Below are positions 28,682-37,135 of a stretch of 47,255 bases of DNA, piece by piece. The translations under genes were made by a program, and so were the position numbers. The stretch is taken from assembly GCA_047921075.1 (NCBI GenBank), contig JBLRWS010000011.1, forward strand, positions 1 through 47,255. The letters run 5' to 3'. The notes under the pieces were generated by a model. It had not been told where the DNA came from and searched no databases. It was given only the letters and a program-made list of their open reading frames with translations. How positions within the stretch are numbered: the first letter of the stretch is position 1; each line of letters starts with the position of its first letter. Origin of the DNA: JBLRWS01 sp047921075. GTDB taxonomy: Bacteria; Bacteroidota; Rhodothermia; Balneolales; Balneolaceae.

Positions 28682-29139
28682 CAGTACAGAAGCTTTTCGA
28701 AGCCTCCCTCATTGGTCAGGCGGAGATTCTCTTTTTTGCCCCGTTCTACCAGTTGAGTAAGGGAGGACGACTCGAGCATATGGCGAATAGAATCGCGGGT
28801 GTCGGCCCATTTGTCGTGCAACGGGCATGGATTTTGTTGGCCGCATCCGGGCAAACCAAGGGCACACTCAGTGAGTAACTTCGATCCGTCAATAGCCAAA
28901 ACGACATCCATCAGGGTAATGTCGTCGGGAGATTTTCGAAGACGCACACCGCCATTGGGCCCTTTGTAGGAGTCGAGCAGGCCGGCGGCTGTTAGCTGCT
29001 GAAGAATTTTGGTAAGAAAATGGTGCGAAATTTCGAGCTTCTCACTCATCATTTTGATGGGTATGTACGACTCATTGGCTTTGATGGCAAGATAGATCGA
29101 CGCCCGAAGGCCGTAAACACAAGATTTTGATAAGAGCAT
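28681..29139 (-). CDS. Rrf2-family transcriptional regulator, probable Fe-S sensor
   Basis: The 152-residue protein has the Rrf2 winged helix (SKSCVYGLRASIYLA, then ISHHFLTKILQQLTAAGLL) and the wing GPNGGVRLRKSPDDITLMDVV. Three cysteines, Cys92, Cys99 and Cys105 (CALGLPGCGQQNPC), match the cluster ligands of NsrR/IscR-type members, so it probably senses oxygen, NO or iron status through a [2Fe-2S] or [4Fe-4S] cluster. It overlaps hemN by one base, suggesting it controls hemN together with itself. A palindrome at 29164-29177 is a candidate operator. Confidence 0.92.
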   Translation of the reverse strand: MLLSKSCVYGLRASIYLAIKANESYIPIKMMSEKLEISHHFLTKILQQLTAAGLLDSYKGPNGGVRLRKSPDDITLMDVVLAIDGSKLLTECALGLPGCGQQNPCPLHDKWADTRDSIRHMLESSSLTQLVERGKKENLRLTNEGGFEKLLY

Positions 29140-29163
29140 AAAATAATCTATTAAGAGAGTCCT

Positions 29164-29177
29164 TTATCTTAAAATAA
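29164..29177. promoter_or_regulatory. AT-rich near-palindrome upstream of the Rrf2 gene
   Basis: TTATCTTAAAATAA is symmetrical except for one base pair and lies 25-38 bases before the start codon. It is in the right place for an autoregulatory site, but the AT-rich sequence makes chance symmetry possible. Confidence 0.3.
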
Positions 29178-29222
29178 GAAAAAAGTAGTTGTCTGCACAG
29201 CAAATTTTAAAAATAAGGCAGG

Positions 29223-30872
29223 TTAAAAACGGATTCGAAAGCCAAGCCCGGTAAAGTTGGTTAGCTCCAGCTGCAGATTTGGGTGGAAGCGGTAACCCAT
29301 AATCAGGTGGTTGTTGCGGGCGGTGGTAACGGATGCTTCGGCCAGCCAGTTTCGGTATCGCAGTTCGTAGCGGAGCATAAACATGCCAATGGTGTCTTTT
29401 TTGGTAAAATCGACACCGCCACCCAGCCAAAGGCGGGCGATGTAGGATCGGAAGATGTCGTACTCTCCCCAAACGCGATCAAAATCGAAGTCTGAAAAAT
29501 CGCCGTAGCTGAAGTCGGCACCCAGGCGAAACCGGTAGGCGGGCGAGAGCGCCACAGTGGTGCGGGCCTTTTCTCTACGCGGGTCGTATAAACCGGAGAG
29601 GTACGAGACGTCGCGGCGGGGCGTCTGTCCAAATGTGAAATCCTGCAGTTCATTAAAGAGTTCCTGTAACCAGAGGGTTTCAAAAGAACCGACATACTGC
29701 ACATCGGGCCCATAAACCATGACAGGCACTTTGAGCTCTTCGGCGGTAAACCCGCCATGATTCCCCATTTTACTGTACCCGCTGCGCGCATATTTGGTGT
29801 CGTTGAAGGAGGTAACGATATGGCCGGCGCGTTCATTTAAAAGAAAGGAGAAAATGGTGACCGGTGCGGCCGGGTATTCGGTATCGATGGTTTTTAGCAG
29901 CCATTCATCCGCAGAAAGCCAGCCACCGTCGTACGATATGGCATCGAACCCAAGGGGGTCCTGGTCTCCATCAAACTGATAGCGGAGCAACCCATCTCTG
30001 TAGTGGAACTCAATTGTGCCGTGTTCATGAAACCCTTTGGCGCGCGTACTGTCGATTAGGACAAATGCAAAATCGAGGGGGGTAAGCTCCACAAGCTGGC
30101 GTGCGATAGCCTCTTTTTTTTCGGGATGATGGAGGTATACGGAGGGATAGGAGAAAAAATCAATCTCATCGGCTATCGAGTCGATCAAAATCTCTTCTTT
30201 ATCAATTCCATCCCCAAATACCATCCCGTGGTCGGAATAAATCACCACGTTCACATCACGGTCCAGTTGTTCCAAAAGCCGGCCCAGGCGGCGGTCGAAT
30301 GATTTCAGTGCTTTCAGGTACTCCTCTTCTCCCCGAAAATGGCCGAACGTATCGACCAGATACCAGTAATATTCGATAATCGGGTAGGTATCGAAAAGAT
30401 CTGTGGTATTCATCAGCGCAATGTGATTCATCCAGCCGGCAAACGGCAGCCCATAGAGCAGGGTAGATCTGGCCGGCCGCATCTTAGAACCCATCATCTG
30501 CACAAACGTTTCGGGGAGTGTTTGATTTTTGTCATCACCCCGAACCGGCATTTCCCACCCAACCAGCTCGCCCTCCCGGCTGGGTGTGGCACTGCGGATA
30601 CTGGAAATGACCAGAGGGGTTTTACTCGGGTAATAAGTGATGGCTGTTTCGACCAGGCCGGCGTCGCCAAAGTAACGTTTCATGGCAGGCAGGTTTCCGT
30701 TGTCCATTTCGGTACGCAGCAGCTCTAAAGAGACACCATCAAGATGGATGAGCAGCAATTTCGGGTCATTCGAAGTCGGTGTATCGTAGGCTTTGCCCAC
30801 ATCGGCTATGAAGATGCATAACAGAAATAACAATAGCGCCGGTATCCAATGTTGTACCGGTGTCCAGGTCAT
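29223..30872 (-). CDS. Alkaline-phosphatase-superfamily phosphodiesterase/sulfatase-like enzyme with beta-barrel-like C-terminus
   Basis: After a signal peptide (about 1-29) the 549-residue protein shows metal-binding blocks of the type I phosphodiesterase/nucleotide pyrophosphatase group: Asp45 in LLIHLDGVS, a nucleophile region YYPSKTPLVISS (Thr85 candidate), Asp174 and His178 in LVDTFGHF, Asp214-His215 in IYSDHGM, and a late His in GNHGGFTAEEL (near 390). The last ~110 residues look different: alternating strands such as RFRLGADFSYG, SYIARLWLGGGVDF, MFMLRYELRY and NWLAEASVTT, ending LGFRIRF with terminal Phe, as in outer-membrane barrels. Substrate is unknown. The gene is 51 bases after a small membrane protein gene on the same strand. 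Confidence 0.82.
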   Translation of the reverse strand: MTWTPVQHWIPALLLFLLCIFIADVGKAYDTPTSNDPKLLLIHLDGVSLELLRTEMDNGNLPAMKRYFGDAGLVETAITYYPSKTPLVISSIRSATPSREGELVGWEMPVRGDDKNQTLPETFVQMMGSKMRPARSTLLYGLPFAGWMNHIALMNTTDLFDTYPIIEYYWYLVDTFGHFRGEEEYLKALKSFDRRLGRLLEQLDRDVNVVIYSDHGMVFGDGIDKEEILIDSIADEIDFFSYPSVYLHHPEKKEAIARQLVELTPLDFAFVLIDSTRAKGFHEHGTIEFHYRDGLLRYQFDGDQDPLGFDAISYDGGWLSADEWLLKTIDTEYPAAPVTIFSFLLNERAGHIVTSFNDTKYARSGYSKMGNHGGFTAEELKVPVMVYGPDVQYVGSFETLWLQELFNELQDFTFGQTPRRDVSYLSGLYDPRREKARTTVALSPAYRFRLGADFSYGDFSDFDFDRVWGEYDIFRSYIARLWLGGGVDFTKKDTIGMFMLRYELRYRNWLAEASVTTARNNHLIMGYRFHPNLQLELTNFTGLGFRIRF

Positions 30873-30923
30873 AAGGCCAAAAATTTAAGATGAATGCAAT
30901 AGGTTGGAGTAGTAAGCATTTGA

Positions 30924-31304
30924 TTAGTTACGACGACGCATCAGGTGCCAGATGTAGGCGCCGGTAAAGCCCGACGCACCTCCCACAACCATCGCAATAA
31001 GTAAAGAGAGGCTCAAGTTGGCGTGAGTGATATTACTTACAAGGATGTCTGCCACAAATCGGAGAATGACCGCAATCATGTATCCAAGCAGGAAAACCCC
31101 GGTAATGTCCTTCAAACGGATGTTAAAGTAGAGATATGTGACAAAAGAAGCGACAATACCGGCCAGTGCCCACACGCCAAGAAAAGCGGGGTCGGTAAAC
31201 TGGAGCTGGCTTACCGGCGTGGTAGCAACGGGGATACCGGCCGCGATGGTTGCTATCACAAGGGTAATCATTTTTCGATTGTAAACAACTTCTTTCCGCG
31301 GCAT
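30924..31304 (-). CDS. Small four-helix membrane protein of unknown function
   Basis: I do not recognise this 126-residue protein. Four hydrophobic segments are visible: MITLVIATIAAGIPVA, FLGVWALAGIVASFVTYLYF, GVFLLGYMIAVILRFVADIL and LLIAMVVGGASGFTGAYIW, with a basic C-terminus (HLMRRRN). It is oriented with the phosphodiesterase-like gene behind it, probably in one transcript, and diverges from the MFS transporter gene. The regular membrane pattern supports a real gene. Confidence 0.7.
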   Translation of the reverse strand: MPRKEVVYNRKMITLVIATIAAGIPVATTPVSQLQFTDPAFLGVWALAGIVASFVTYLYFNIRLKDITGVFLLGYMIAVILRFVADILVSNITHANLSLSLLIAMVVGGASGFTGAYIWHLMRRRN

Positions 31305-31401
31305 AAAAATATCAAGTTATGTTTGCATAGCACTGTTTTTATCGATTATTTCAGAAATCTATATTCCCCACGATAAACAGCAAAAAATAATGATATAAGG
31401 T

Positions 31402-32853
31402 ATGGAAAAATACAATGCTTCAGAAGCCCGGCCCCGCTCGTTATTAACCGGCCGCGTTCTTTTTTACTCCGTGGTAGCCGCCCTGGGCGGTTTTCTTTTT
31501 GGTTTCGACAGCGGCGTCATCAACGGTACGGTGGATGCCTTGCAGGGCGCCTTCGATTCCGATGCGGTGGGCACCGGTTTTAATGTAGCCTCCATGCTCC
31601 TTGGATGTGCGGTTGGCGCCTTCTTTGCCGGCACCCTGGCCGATAAATTTGGCCGCAAACCGGTGATGATTATCACCGCGGCCACATTTATTTTCAGCGC
31701 GTGGGGATCGGGCATTGCGGGCAGTTCAGCTATTTTTGTTTTTTTTAGAATTACAGGAGGCCTGGCCGTCGGTGCGGCAAGTATTTTAGCGCCCGCCTAT
31801 ATCAGCGAAATTGCTCCTCCGCGTATTCGGGGAAGCCTGACCACGCTGCAGCAGTTAATGATTGTAGTGGGTTTGTTTATCGCCTTTTTGAGCAACTACC
31901 TGATTGCCGGAGCCGCCGGCGGCGCATCCGCCTCGTTCTGGGGTGGGTTTAACGCCTGGCAATGGATGTTCTGGGTGGAAATTATTCCGTCGTCACTCTT
32001 CCTTTTGCTGCTCTTTTTTATACCGGAATCTCCACGTTATCTGGTGCTAAACGGCCGTATTGAAGAGGCCAAAAGGGTGCTGCTAAGTGTGGGTGAAATC
32101 GACGATATCGACGAAAAAATAAGGGATATCGAGTCAACGGTAGAGAAAGACGCCAAACCGCGCCTGACCGACATCATCAACAAATACACCGGAAATATAC
32201 ATCCGATTGTGTGGGTTGGTTTTGGGCTGGCCATTCTGCAGCAGTTTACCGGTATCAATGTGGTGTTCTACTACGGGGCTACCTTATGGCAGGCGGCCGG
32301 CTTTACCGAAGAGAATGCCCTTCTGCAGAATGTAATCAGCGGTTCGGTAAATGTGCTCTTCACCTTTGTAGCGATTGCTTTGGTGGATAAAGTAGGGCGT
32401 AAACCGCTCCTCAAAATCGGGGCGCTTGGGCAGGCGGCCATGCTTGGTGCGCTGGCTGTACTCTTCAGCATGGCCAATGTAACAGCCGACGGCTCTCTTC
32501 AGATGGGAGATGCACAGGGGCTGATGGCTCTGATAGCCGCAAACCTCTACATCGCATTCTTCGCGTTCTCGTGGGGTCCGGTGATGTGGGTGATGCTGGG
32601 TGAGATGTTCCCGAATAAATATCGCGGATCGGCGCTGGCTTTTTGCGGACTGGCTCAGTGGCTGGCAAATTTCACCATCACCATGACCTTCCCCGTCTTT
32701 CTGGATAGCATCGGGCTTGGGCTGTCGTACGGTATTTACGCCTTCTTTGGAGTGGTCGCGTTCATCTTTGTGAAACGGTTTGTAACCGAAACGAAAGGAA
32801 AAACGCTGGAAGAGATATCGCGGGAGTTTAGCGGCGAACCGGAATCGACATAA
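31402..32853 (+). CDS. Sugar porter (SP) family MFS transporter
   Basis: The 483-residue protein has twelve predicted membrane segments and the SP-family signatures: GGFLFGFDSGVINGTV in helix 1, DKFGRKPVM after helix 2, PPRIRGSLTTLQQLMIVVG, PESPRYLVLNGR before the central loop, QQFTGINVVFYYG in helix 7, DKVGRKPLL, and TETKGKTLEEI at the C-terminus. Members carry glucose, xylose, arabinose or similar sugars through the inner membrane, commonly with protons. Hexose uptake is plausible given the beta-glucosidase locus in the window, but the two are about 10 kb apart and no direct link is visible. A clear terminator follows the gene. Confidence 0.94.
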   Translation: MEKYNASEARPRSLLTGRVLFYSVVAALGGFLFGFDSGVINGTVDALQGAFDSDAVGTGFNVASMLLGCAVGAFFAGTLADKFGRKPVMIITAATFIFSAWGSGIAGSSAIFVFFRITGGLAVGAASILAPAYISEIAPPRIRGSLTTLQQLMIVVGLFIAFLSNYLIAGAAGGASASFWGGFNAWQWMFWVEIIPSSLFLLLLFFIPESPRYLVLNGRIEEAKRVLLSVGEIDDIDEKIRDIESTVEKDAKPRLTDIINKYTGNIHPIVWVGFGLAILQQFTGINVVFYYGATLWQAAGFTEENALLQNVISGSVNVLFTFVAIALVDKVGRKPLLKIGALGQAAMLGALAVLFSMANVTADGSLQMGDAQGLMALIAANLYIAFFAFSWGPVMWVMLGEMFPNKYRGSALAFCGLAQWLANFTITMTFPVFLDSIGLGLSYGIYAFFGVVAFIFVKRFVTETKGKTLEEISREFSGEPEST

Positions 32854-32874
32854 TCAATCGACATCATCATATGA

Positions 32875-32912
32875 AAGCAGCAGCTGATCGTTATCGGTTG
32901 CTGCTTTTTTTT
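32875..32912 (+). terminator. Rho-independent terminator after the sugar porter gene
   Basis: AAGCAGCAGC (32875-32884) pairs with GTTGCTGCTT (32897-32906, one G-U pair) and is followed by T6. It lies 22 bases past the stop codon. Confidence 0.85.
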
Positions 32913-32936
32913 GGATGGGTGTCCCGGAAGAGATGA

Positions 32937-33695
32937 TTAGAAGTGTTGAATGGTGTCCTGGCGGATCCACCCGAACTGCCCATTGGCGGCACGTACGTAA
33001 AACCACCCGTCTGCTTCCTCGCTGCGGTGATAATCCACCCTCATTTCAAACCCTTCGTACATGGTGTTTACACTGGCGCTCTCTTCGGCCGGCTGATGCA
33101 GCAGCCGTGTTTGCCGCTCTACAACCACGCCGGTTCCGTAGCGAATCTGATTGTAGTGTATCAATCCTGCCGAGGCAAACAGCAGCAAGCTTAGAACAAC
33201 AGCCGCGACGCTGCTTTTGCGAAAGGCTGGTGCGGGCCCGGCAAAGAACCAGGAGGCCAGCAGCAGAGCCGCAGCGGTGTTCACCAGAAAGAGTGCAATA
33301 AAAAGCAGGTTACGGAGGCCGAGCTCCGCTTCCATCCAGTTCAGGAATCGATTCCACGGTAACTCCGGGAGTACAGCGGAACGGCGGGAGAGGCGGTTTT
33401 CTACATAATTGAGCGCATCATGCGCAAGTGTAGCCGTTTCGGGATACTGCTGCGAGCGCATGAAATAGAATTTGGCCTTGCCCAGCGAATCGAGCTGCGA
33501 GTACGCTACACCCATATTTAGCCACAAGCCACCGGAATGGTGCGGCCCTTCGGCGATGGTGTGGTACAGGCTGAGTGCTTCACGGTAGTTGCGCTCTTCA
33601 ATGAGGGCATTGGCCTCTTCAAATGTACTCTGTTGAGAGAATGACGGTATCGCCCAGCTGACGGCGATTACAAACAGAAACACGGTTTTTATCAT
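32937..33695 (-). CDS. batE: BatE-like TPR and SH3-domain membrane protein
   Basis: The 252-residue protein has a signal peptide (about 1-20), TPR helices (about 22-100, NYREALSLYHTIAEG and GLWLNMGVAYSQLDSLGKAKF), two membrane helices (about 128-150 and 158-178) and a C-terminal bacterial SH3-like domain (about 185-250, GVVVERQTRLLHQPAEES to FGWIRQDTIQHF). This arrangement is that of BatE in the Bacteroides aerotolerance cluster, where it works with BatD at the inner membrane in an unresolved stress-resistance role. Its start overlaps the batD stop by four bases, indicating coupled translation. Confidence 0.85.
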   Translation of the reverse strand: MIKTVFLFVIAVSWAIPSFSQQSTFEEANALIEERNYREALSLYHTIAEGPHHSGGLWLNMGVAYSQLDSLGKAKFYFMRSQQYPETATLAHDALNYVENRLSRRSAVLPELPWNRFLNWMEAELGLRNLLFIALFLVNTAAALLLASWFFAGPAPAFRKSSVAAVVLSLLLFASAGLIHYNQIRYGTGVVVERQTRLLHQPAEESASVNTMYEGFEMRVDYHRSEEADGWFYVRAANGQFGWIRQDTIQHF

Positions 33696-35467
33696 AGGGA
33701 TCGCTTCAATGTTTTAATCAACGATTCCGCTGCACGTATGTCGGCGGAAATATCTTCCTTGGATCCGGCCGGCGCGTAGCTAATGGTGCTGCATTTATCG
33801 AGCAGACGCTGCAGTGTTTTTGTGATCTCGCCATTGACGGATTGTTGATGGATGGACTCGATCAGATCACGGTCCGAGAGCCCCGCCTCCGGAAGGCCCA
33901 GTTGATCAACGATGTAACCGCTTAAGGATTTGTGAAGTTCATGATAGACCAGCTTGGGCTCATCCTGCGTAAGATGTGTTTTGGCTTTGTCCAGGCGTTC
34001 AATGGCTGTATTGTAGGCGTGATGCGCCCGCCGAAAACGGGAATCGTTAGCAAGCCGGTCGGTCAGTTTCTTCCGGTAGAGTCCGGCAATAAGCGCAACA
34101 AAGGGGAGTGCGAGAAATAGCCAGAACCAACCGGCCGTATAAAACGGTTGTGCGCCGCCGGTGTACCAAACCGCGAGTCCCGTAATGGGCTGCGGCGCGG
34201 CCGAACTGCTTCCCGATGCTGCAACGATATCAGCCTGTGGGGCCGGCAGCACCTCAATGGTAAGAGCCGGCAGCGTTGTGTACCGATAGCGCCGGGTTTC
34301 GGGATTAAACACTGCAATGCGTTCGGCCGGGATGGTGTAGGTTCCCGGTGCGCGGCTCACCAGCGATTCTGAAAACACTTTATCGCCGCGGATGGTGTAT
34401 CCTCGCCTCTCTACATTGGAGCGTTCCTGCGGGCTAAACAAATCAAAACCGTCGGGCAGGTTGTACACCGGACGGTTAATAAGCGGGATGTTGCCGCTGC
34501 CTTCAATGACGGTTTCAAGCTCAATAGAATCACCTGCGCGGATTTCGGAGCGGCTTATGGAGCGCGATACAGACAAATCGCCCACGGCATTCATCCATAT
34601 TGCATCGGTGCGCTCCGGCAATGCCCGCACCGGAACGGTAACCGGCTCCGATTGCAGGCTGATTCGCCGCTGATTGGTGCCCGACCCAAAAAAGCTGCCA
34701 AACGGATCGTTTCGGTCGGTTCGGGTGCGTACACCGGCGGTCAGCTCATACTCCGAAAGGGTCAGATCGCCGCTGCGCGAGGGAAACAGAGCATACCGCA
34801 GCAGTACCGCTTTTCGGTAACGCACACCGCCCAAAATGGTCGACTCGGCCCGGGGTTGCGAAATATTTTCGAGCTCCTCTTTCCAAAAGCCGTCGGTACG
34901 CCACCCAAAAGCCGGCTGGAATGAGGTCACGTCCACATTCTGTTTAAAATAGAGAACTACACTGGCAATAAGCTGCTGGCCTGCAACCGGTCGTTCCTCA
35001 TCCAGCTCAACCTGCAAGAAAATGTCTGGATATTGCTGGCGTCCTTCTGACGACAGACTGCCGCGCTCAATTACCTCAAAAGAAACGGAATTGGTTTGCA
35101 TCGTCTGGTCGTCAATCGTCATATCGATGGCGGGCAGGCGGTAGGTACCGGCCGATTCGGCAATCAGCGTGTAGGAGTAGGCGGTGGAGCGGGTAGTGCG
35201 GCCGTTAATGATAGAGATGCTGGTGCTGCGCGACGGCGTTCCGGTAAGCACACGCGCTCCCCGAAAGTCGGGGATAACAGGGAGCTCTACATTATGCTGA
35301 GAGGCACTCTGTACGGTAATGGTAAGGGTGAACTGCTCGCCCGTAAAGACCTTGGTCTCCGACAGGGTGGCCTCCAGAGTAAGGGATTGCGCAGACACTG
35401 CCGGCAGCCAGGCCAGGCAAATCAACCATCCCCATAACCACGAAAGCCGCTTACCAGTCTTTATCAT
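33692..35467 (-). CDS. batD: BatD-like oxygen-tolerance membrane protein
   Basis: Counting from the ATG at 35467, the 591-residue protein starts with a signal peptide (MIKTGKRLSWLWGWLICLAW, cleavage near VSAQ). I prefer this start because the open frame extends 72 bases further upstream into batC with no export signal at its beginning. Beta-rich extracytoplasmic domains follow (SLTLEATLSETKVFTGEQFT at the N-terminus, a pattern diagnostic of BatD), then one membrane helix near residue 440 (FYTAGWFWLFLALPFVALIAG) and a helical cytosolic tail. It overlaps batC by 17 bases and batE by 4. Confidence 0.9.
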   Translation of the reverse strand: MIKTGKRLSWLWGWLICLAWLPAVSAQSLTLEATLSETKVFTGEQFTLTITVQSASQHNVELPVIPDFRGARVLTGTPSRSTSISIINGRTTRSTAYSYTLIAESAGTYRLPAIDMTIDDQTMQTNSVSFEVIERGSLSSEGRQQYPDIFLQVELDEERPVAGQQLIASVVLYFKQNVDVTSFQPAFGWRTDGFWKEELENISQPRAESTILGGVRYRKAVLLRYALFPSRSGDLTLSEYELTAGVRTRTDRNDPFGSFFGSGTNQRRISLQSEPVTVPVRALPERTDAIWMNAVGDLSVSRSISRSEIRAGDSIELETVIEGSGNIPLINRPVYNLPDGFDLFSPQERSNVERRGYTIRGDKVFSESLVSRAPGTYTIPAERIAVFNPETRRYRYTTLPALTIEVLPAPQADIVAASGSSSAAPQPITGLAVWYTGGAQPFYTAGWFWLFLALPFVALIAGLYRKKLTDRLANDSRFRRAHHAYNTAIERLDKAKTHLTQDEPKLVYHELHKSLSGYIVDQLGLPEAGLSDRDLIESIHQQSVNGEITKTLQRLLDKCSTISYAPAGSKEDISADIRAAESLIKTLKRSL

Positions 35468-36170
35468 TCTGTGTGCGATTTTCCGCGGCATCCTTTTTCT
35501 GGTTTTCCAGTAATTCACGTTCCAGTTGTTCCAGTGCATTCAGCAGGCTTTCGGCTTCTTCGCGGCTTAAATCCTGAGGTTGAGGCTGCTGCGAGGGATC
35601 CTGCTGCTGATCTTGCGGCTGGTTCTGATCCTCGTTTTGGTCCTGATCCTGCTCTTGGTCTTGATCGTCATTCTCCTGATCGGAATCGGGGTCAGAGTCT
35701 GAATCGGAGTCGTCATCATTCTCATTTTGATCCTGATCCTGGTCCTGATCGTCTTCCTGTTCCTGCTGCTTTCGCTTGGCCAGCTCATAATTGAAGCGTG
35801 CATCCAGATCGTCCGGATTTTCAATCAACGCCTGGCGGAAGAAGTCGGCGGCCTGTTCGTACAGCTCCATGTCGGAGAGCATGGCCCCCACATTGTAGTC
35901 GGCCATCGATCGTTTTTCGGGCTGCTCGGCCAACCGCTTAAATTCGTTGAACACCTCCATCGCCTCCTCGTGCTGATCCATTTTGGCCAGTGTTGTGGCG
36001 AGGTTGAAGTGAAGCCGTTCATCGTCCGGGCTTTGCTGAATAGCGGTGCGATACAGCTCCGCCGCCGTCTCATAATCACCATCATGGTACGCCTGATTCG
36101 CCTTGCGTGCATCATTGAGTGATGCCGCCGTAATCAGAAGTGTAAACAGAGCAAATAGGAGAGGTTTCAT
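35451..36170 (-). CDS. batC: BatC-like TPR protein with acidic Gln/Asp-rich tail
   Basis: The 239-residue protein has a signal peptide (about 1-17), three TPR-like units (about 22-130: GDYETAAELYRTAIQQSPDD, EEAMEVFNEFKRLA, QAADFFRQALIENPDD), a striking Asp/Gln/Glu/Ser low-complexity stretch (135-200) and a short C-terminal helix (LSREEAESLLNALEQLEREL). The same architecture occurs in BatC proteins of the Bacteroides aerotolerance operon. It starts 21 bases after the yebC stop and overlaps batD. Genes for MoxR, BatA and BatB, usually just upstream, are missing here. Confidence 0.85.
   Translation of the reverse strand: MKPLLFALFTLLITAASLNDARKANQAYHDGDYETAAELYRTAIQQSPDDERLHFNLATTLAKMDQHEEAMEVFNEFKRLAEQPEKRSMADYNVGAMLSDMELYEQAADFFRQALIENPDDLDARFNYELAKRKQQEQEDDQDQDQDQNENDDDSDSDSDPDSDQENDDQDQEQDQDQNEDQNQPQDQQQDPSQQPQPQDLSREEAESLLNALEQLERELLENQKKDAAENRTQNDKDW
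35571..35768 (-). repeat. Low-complexity GATCAG-like repeat encoding an acidic Gln/Asp tract
   Basis: On the minus strand the DNA is a run of GAT-CAG-type codons encoding DQDQDQDQ, DSDSDSDPDSD and EQDQDQNEDQ segments. The array is imperfect but internally repetitive, so its length may differ between strains by slippage. Confidence 0.8.
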
Positions 36171-36191
36171 AGTGTGGTTTGAGTCCCTACA

Positions 36192-36950
36192 TCACGATTC
36201 GTTGAGAAGTTCTAACGTCTCATCATCCAGTTTCATATTTGTGAATACGTTCGATACGTCATCATTCTCGTCAAACATATCCATCATCTTCAAATTGGTC
36301 TTTGCGGTATCGCCATCGGCCGGTACCTCGGTGGAAGGAATGCGGACCAATTCAGCCGATTCGACCTCCAGCCCACCATCCGCAAGGCGGTTCTTCACCT
36401 CAAACAGCGTTTCGCGGGCAGTGATAACTTCAAAAAAATCATCTTCAATCACCACATCTTCCGCGCCTGCATCGATGGCGGTGAGCATAAACTCCTCTTC
36501 ATTGAGGCCTTCGTTCTCTATTTTGATGGAGCCTTTCTGATCGAAGAGGTACGCAACCGACCCGTCAGTTCCAAGATTTCCGCCGTGTTTGGTAAAAATA
36601 TGTCGAATTTCACTGACCGTTCGGTTTACGTTATTGCTGGTGGCCTCAATAAAATAGGCAATCCCGCCGGGGCCGTAGCCTTCGTAGGTAATCTCTTCGT
36701 AGTTGGCCGAACCATCGTCCAGCTCCCCGGTTCCTTTTTTGATGGCCCGCTCGATATTATCTTTCGGCAAGTTGACTGCCTTGCCGTTTTGCACAGCGAG
36801 TGCAAGGCGGGGATTGGTTTCCGGATCGCCGCCGCCTTCGCGGGCAGCTACCGTTATTTCGCGCAGGCATTTCGTAAATACCTTCGAACGTTTGGCATCT
36901 TCTTTTGCCTTTTTGTGCTTAATATTGGCCCACTTGGAATGTCCTGCCAT
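36192..36950 (-). CDS. yebC: YebC/PmpR-family protein
   Basis: The 252-residue protein starts MAGHSKWANIKHKKAKEDAKR, the hallmark of the family, followed by GGGDPETNPRLALAVQNGKA, NLPKDNIERAIKKGTGE and EGYGPGGIAYFIEATSNNVNRT. Members were described as DNA-binding regulators; more recent work links YebC to helping ribosomes through proline stretches, so the role here is best left as a cytosolic regulator of expression. It heads a minus-strand group with batC-batD-batE and diverges from bshA over a 185-base spacer. Confidence 0.95.
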   Translation of the reverse strand: MAGHSKWANIKHKKAKEDAKRSKVFTKCLREITVAAREGGGDPETNPRLALAVQNGKAVNLPKDNIERAIKKGTGELDDGSANYEEITYEGYGPGGIAYFIEATSNNVNRTVSEIRHIFTKHGGNLGTDGSVAYLFDQKGSIKIENEGLNEEEFMLTAIDAGAEDVVIEDDFFEVITARETLFEVKNRLADGGLEVESAELVRIPSTEVPADGDTAKTNLKMMDMFDENDDVSNVFTNMKLDDETLELLNES

Positions 36951-37092
36951 GATGGTTCAAAGAAAAAAGTTGAACGGTTTGTTAACTGCAAAAGATAACA
37001 GAAAACGATCTATTCACCAATCAGAACGGACTTCAAAAAGGTTTCGTTTGAAACGGCAGCGGTTGTGCAACTTTTATCATTTGGGCGTCCAT

Positions 37093-37100
37093 TATTTTTG
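37093..37100 (+). promoter_or_regulatory. Possible -7 promoter element for bshA
   Basis: TATTTTTG matches TAnnTTTG and lies 36 bases before the bshA ATG. A clear -33 TTG at 19-21 bases is not evident. A short inverted repeat, GTTTC-GTTT-GAAAC, lies at 37041-37054 in the same spacer. Confidence 0.35.
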
Positions 37101-37135
37101 TAAACTCCCATTAAAATGAAGCTCAAAAAGATGTT

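Noticed and set aside
35571..35768. Repetitive DNA that might be taken for a CRISPR or tandem-repeat array
   Set aside because: There are no equal-length spacers; the repeat is a codon-level Asp/Gln tract within batC.
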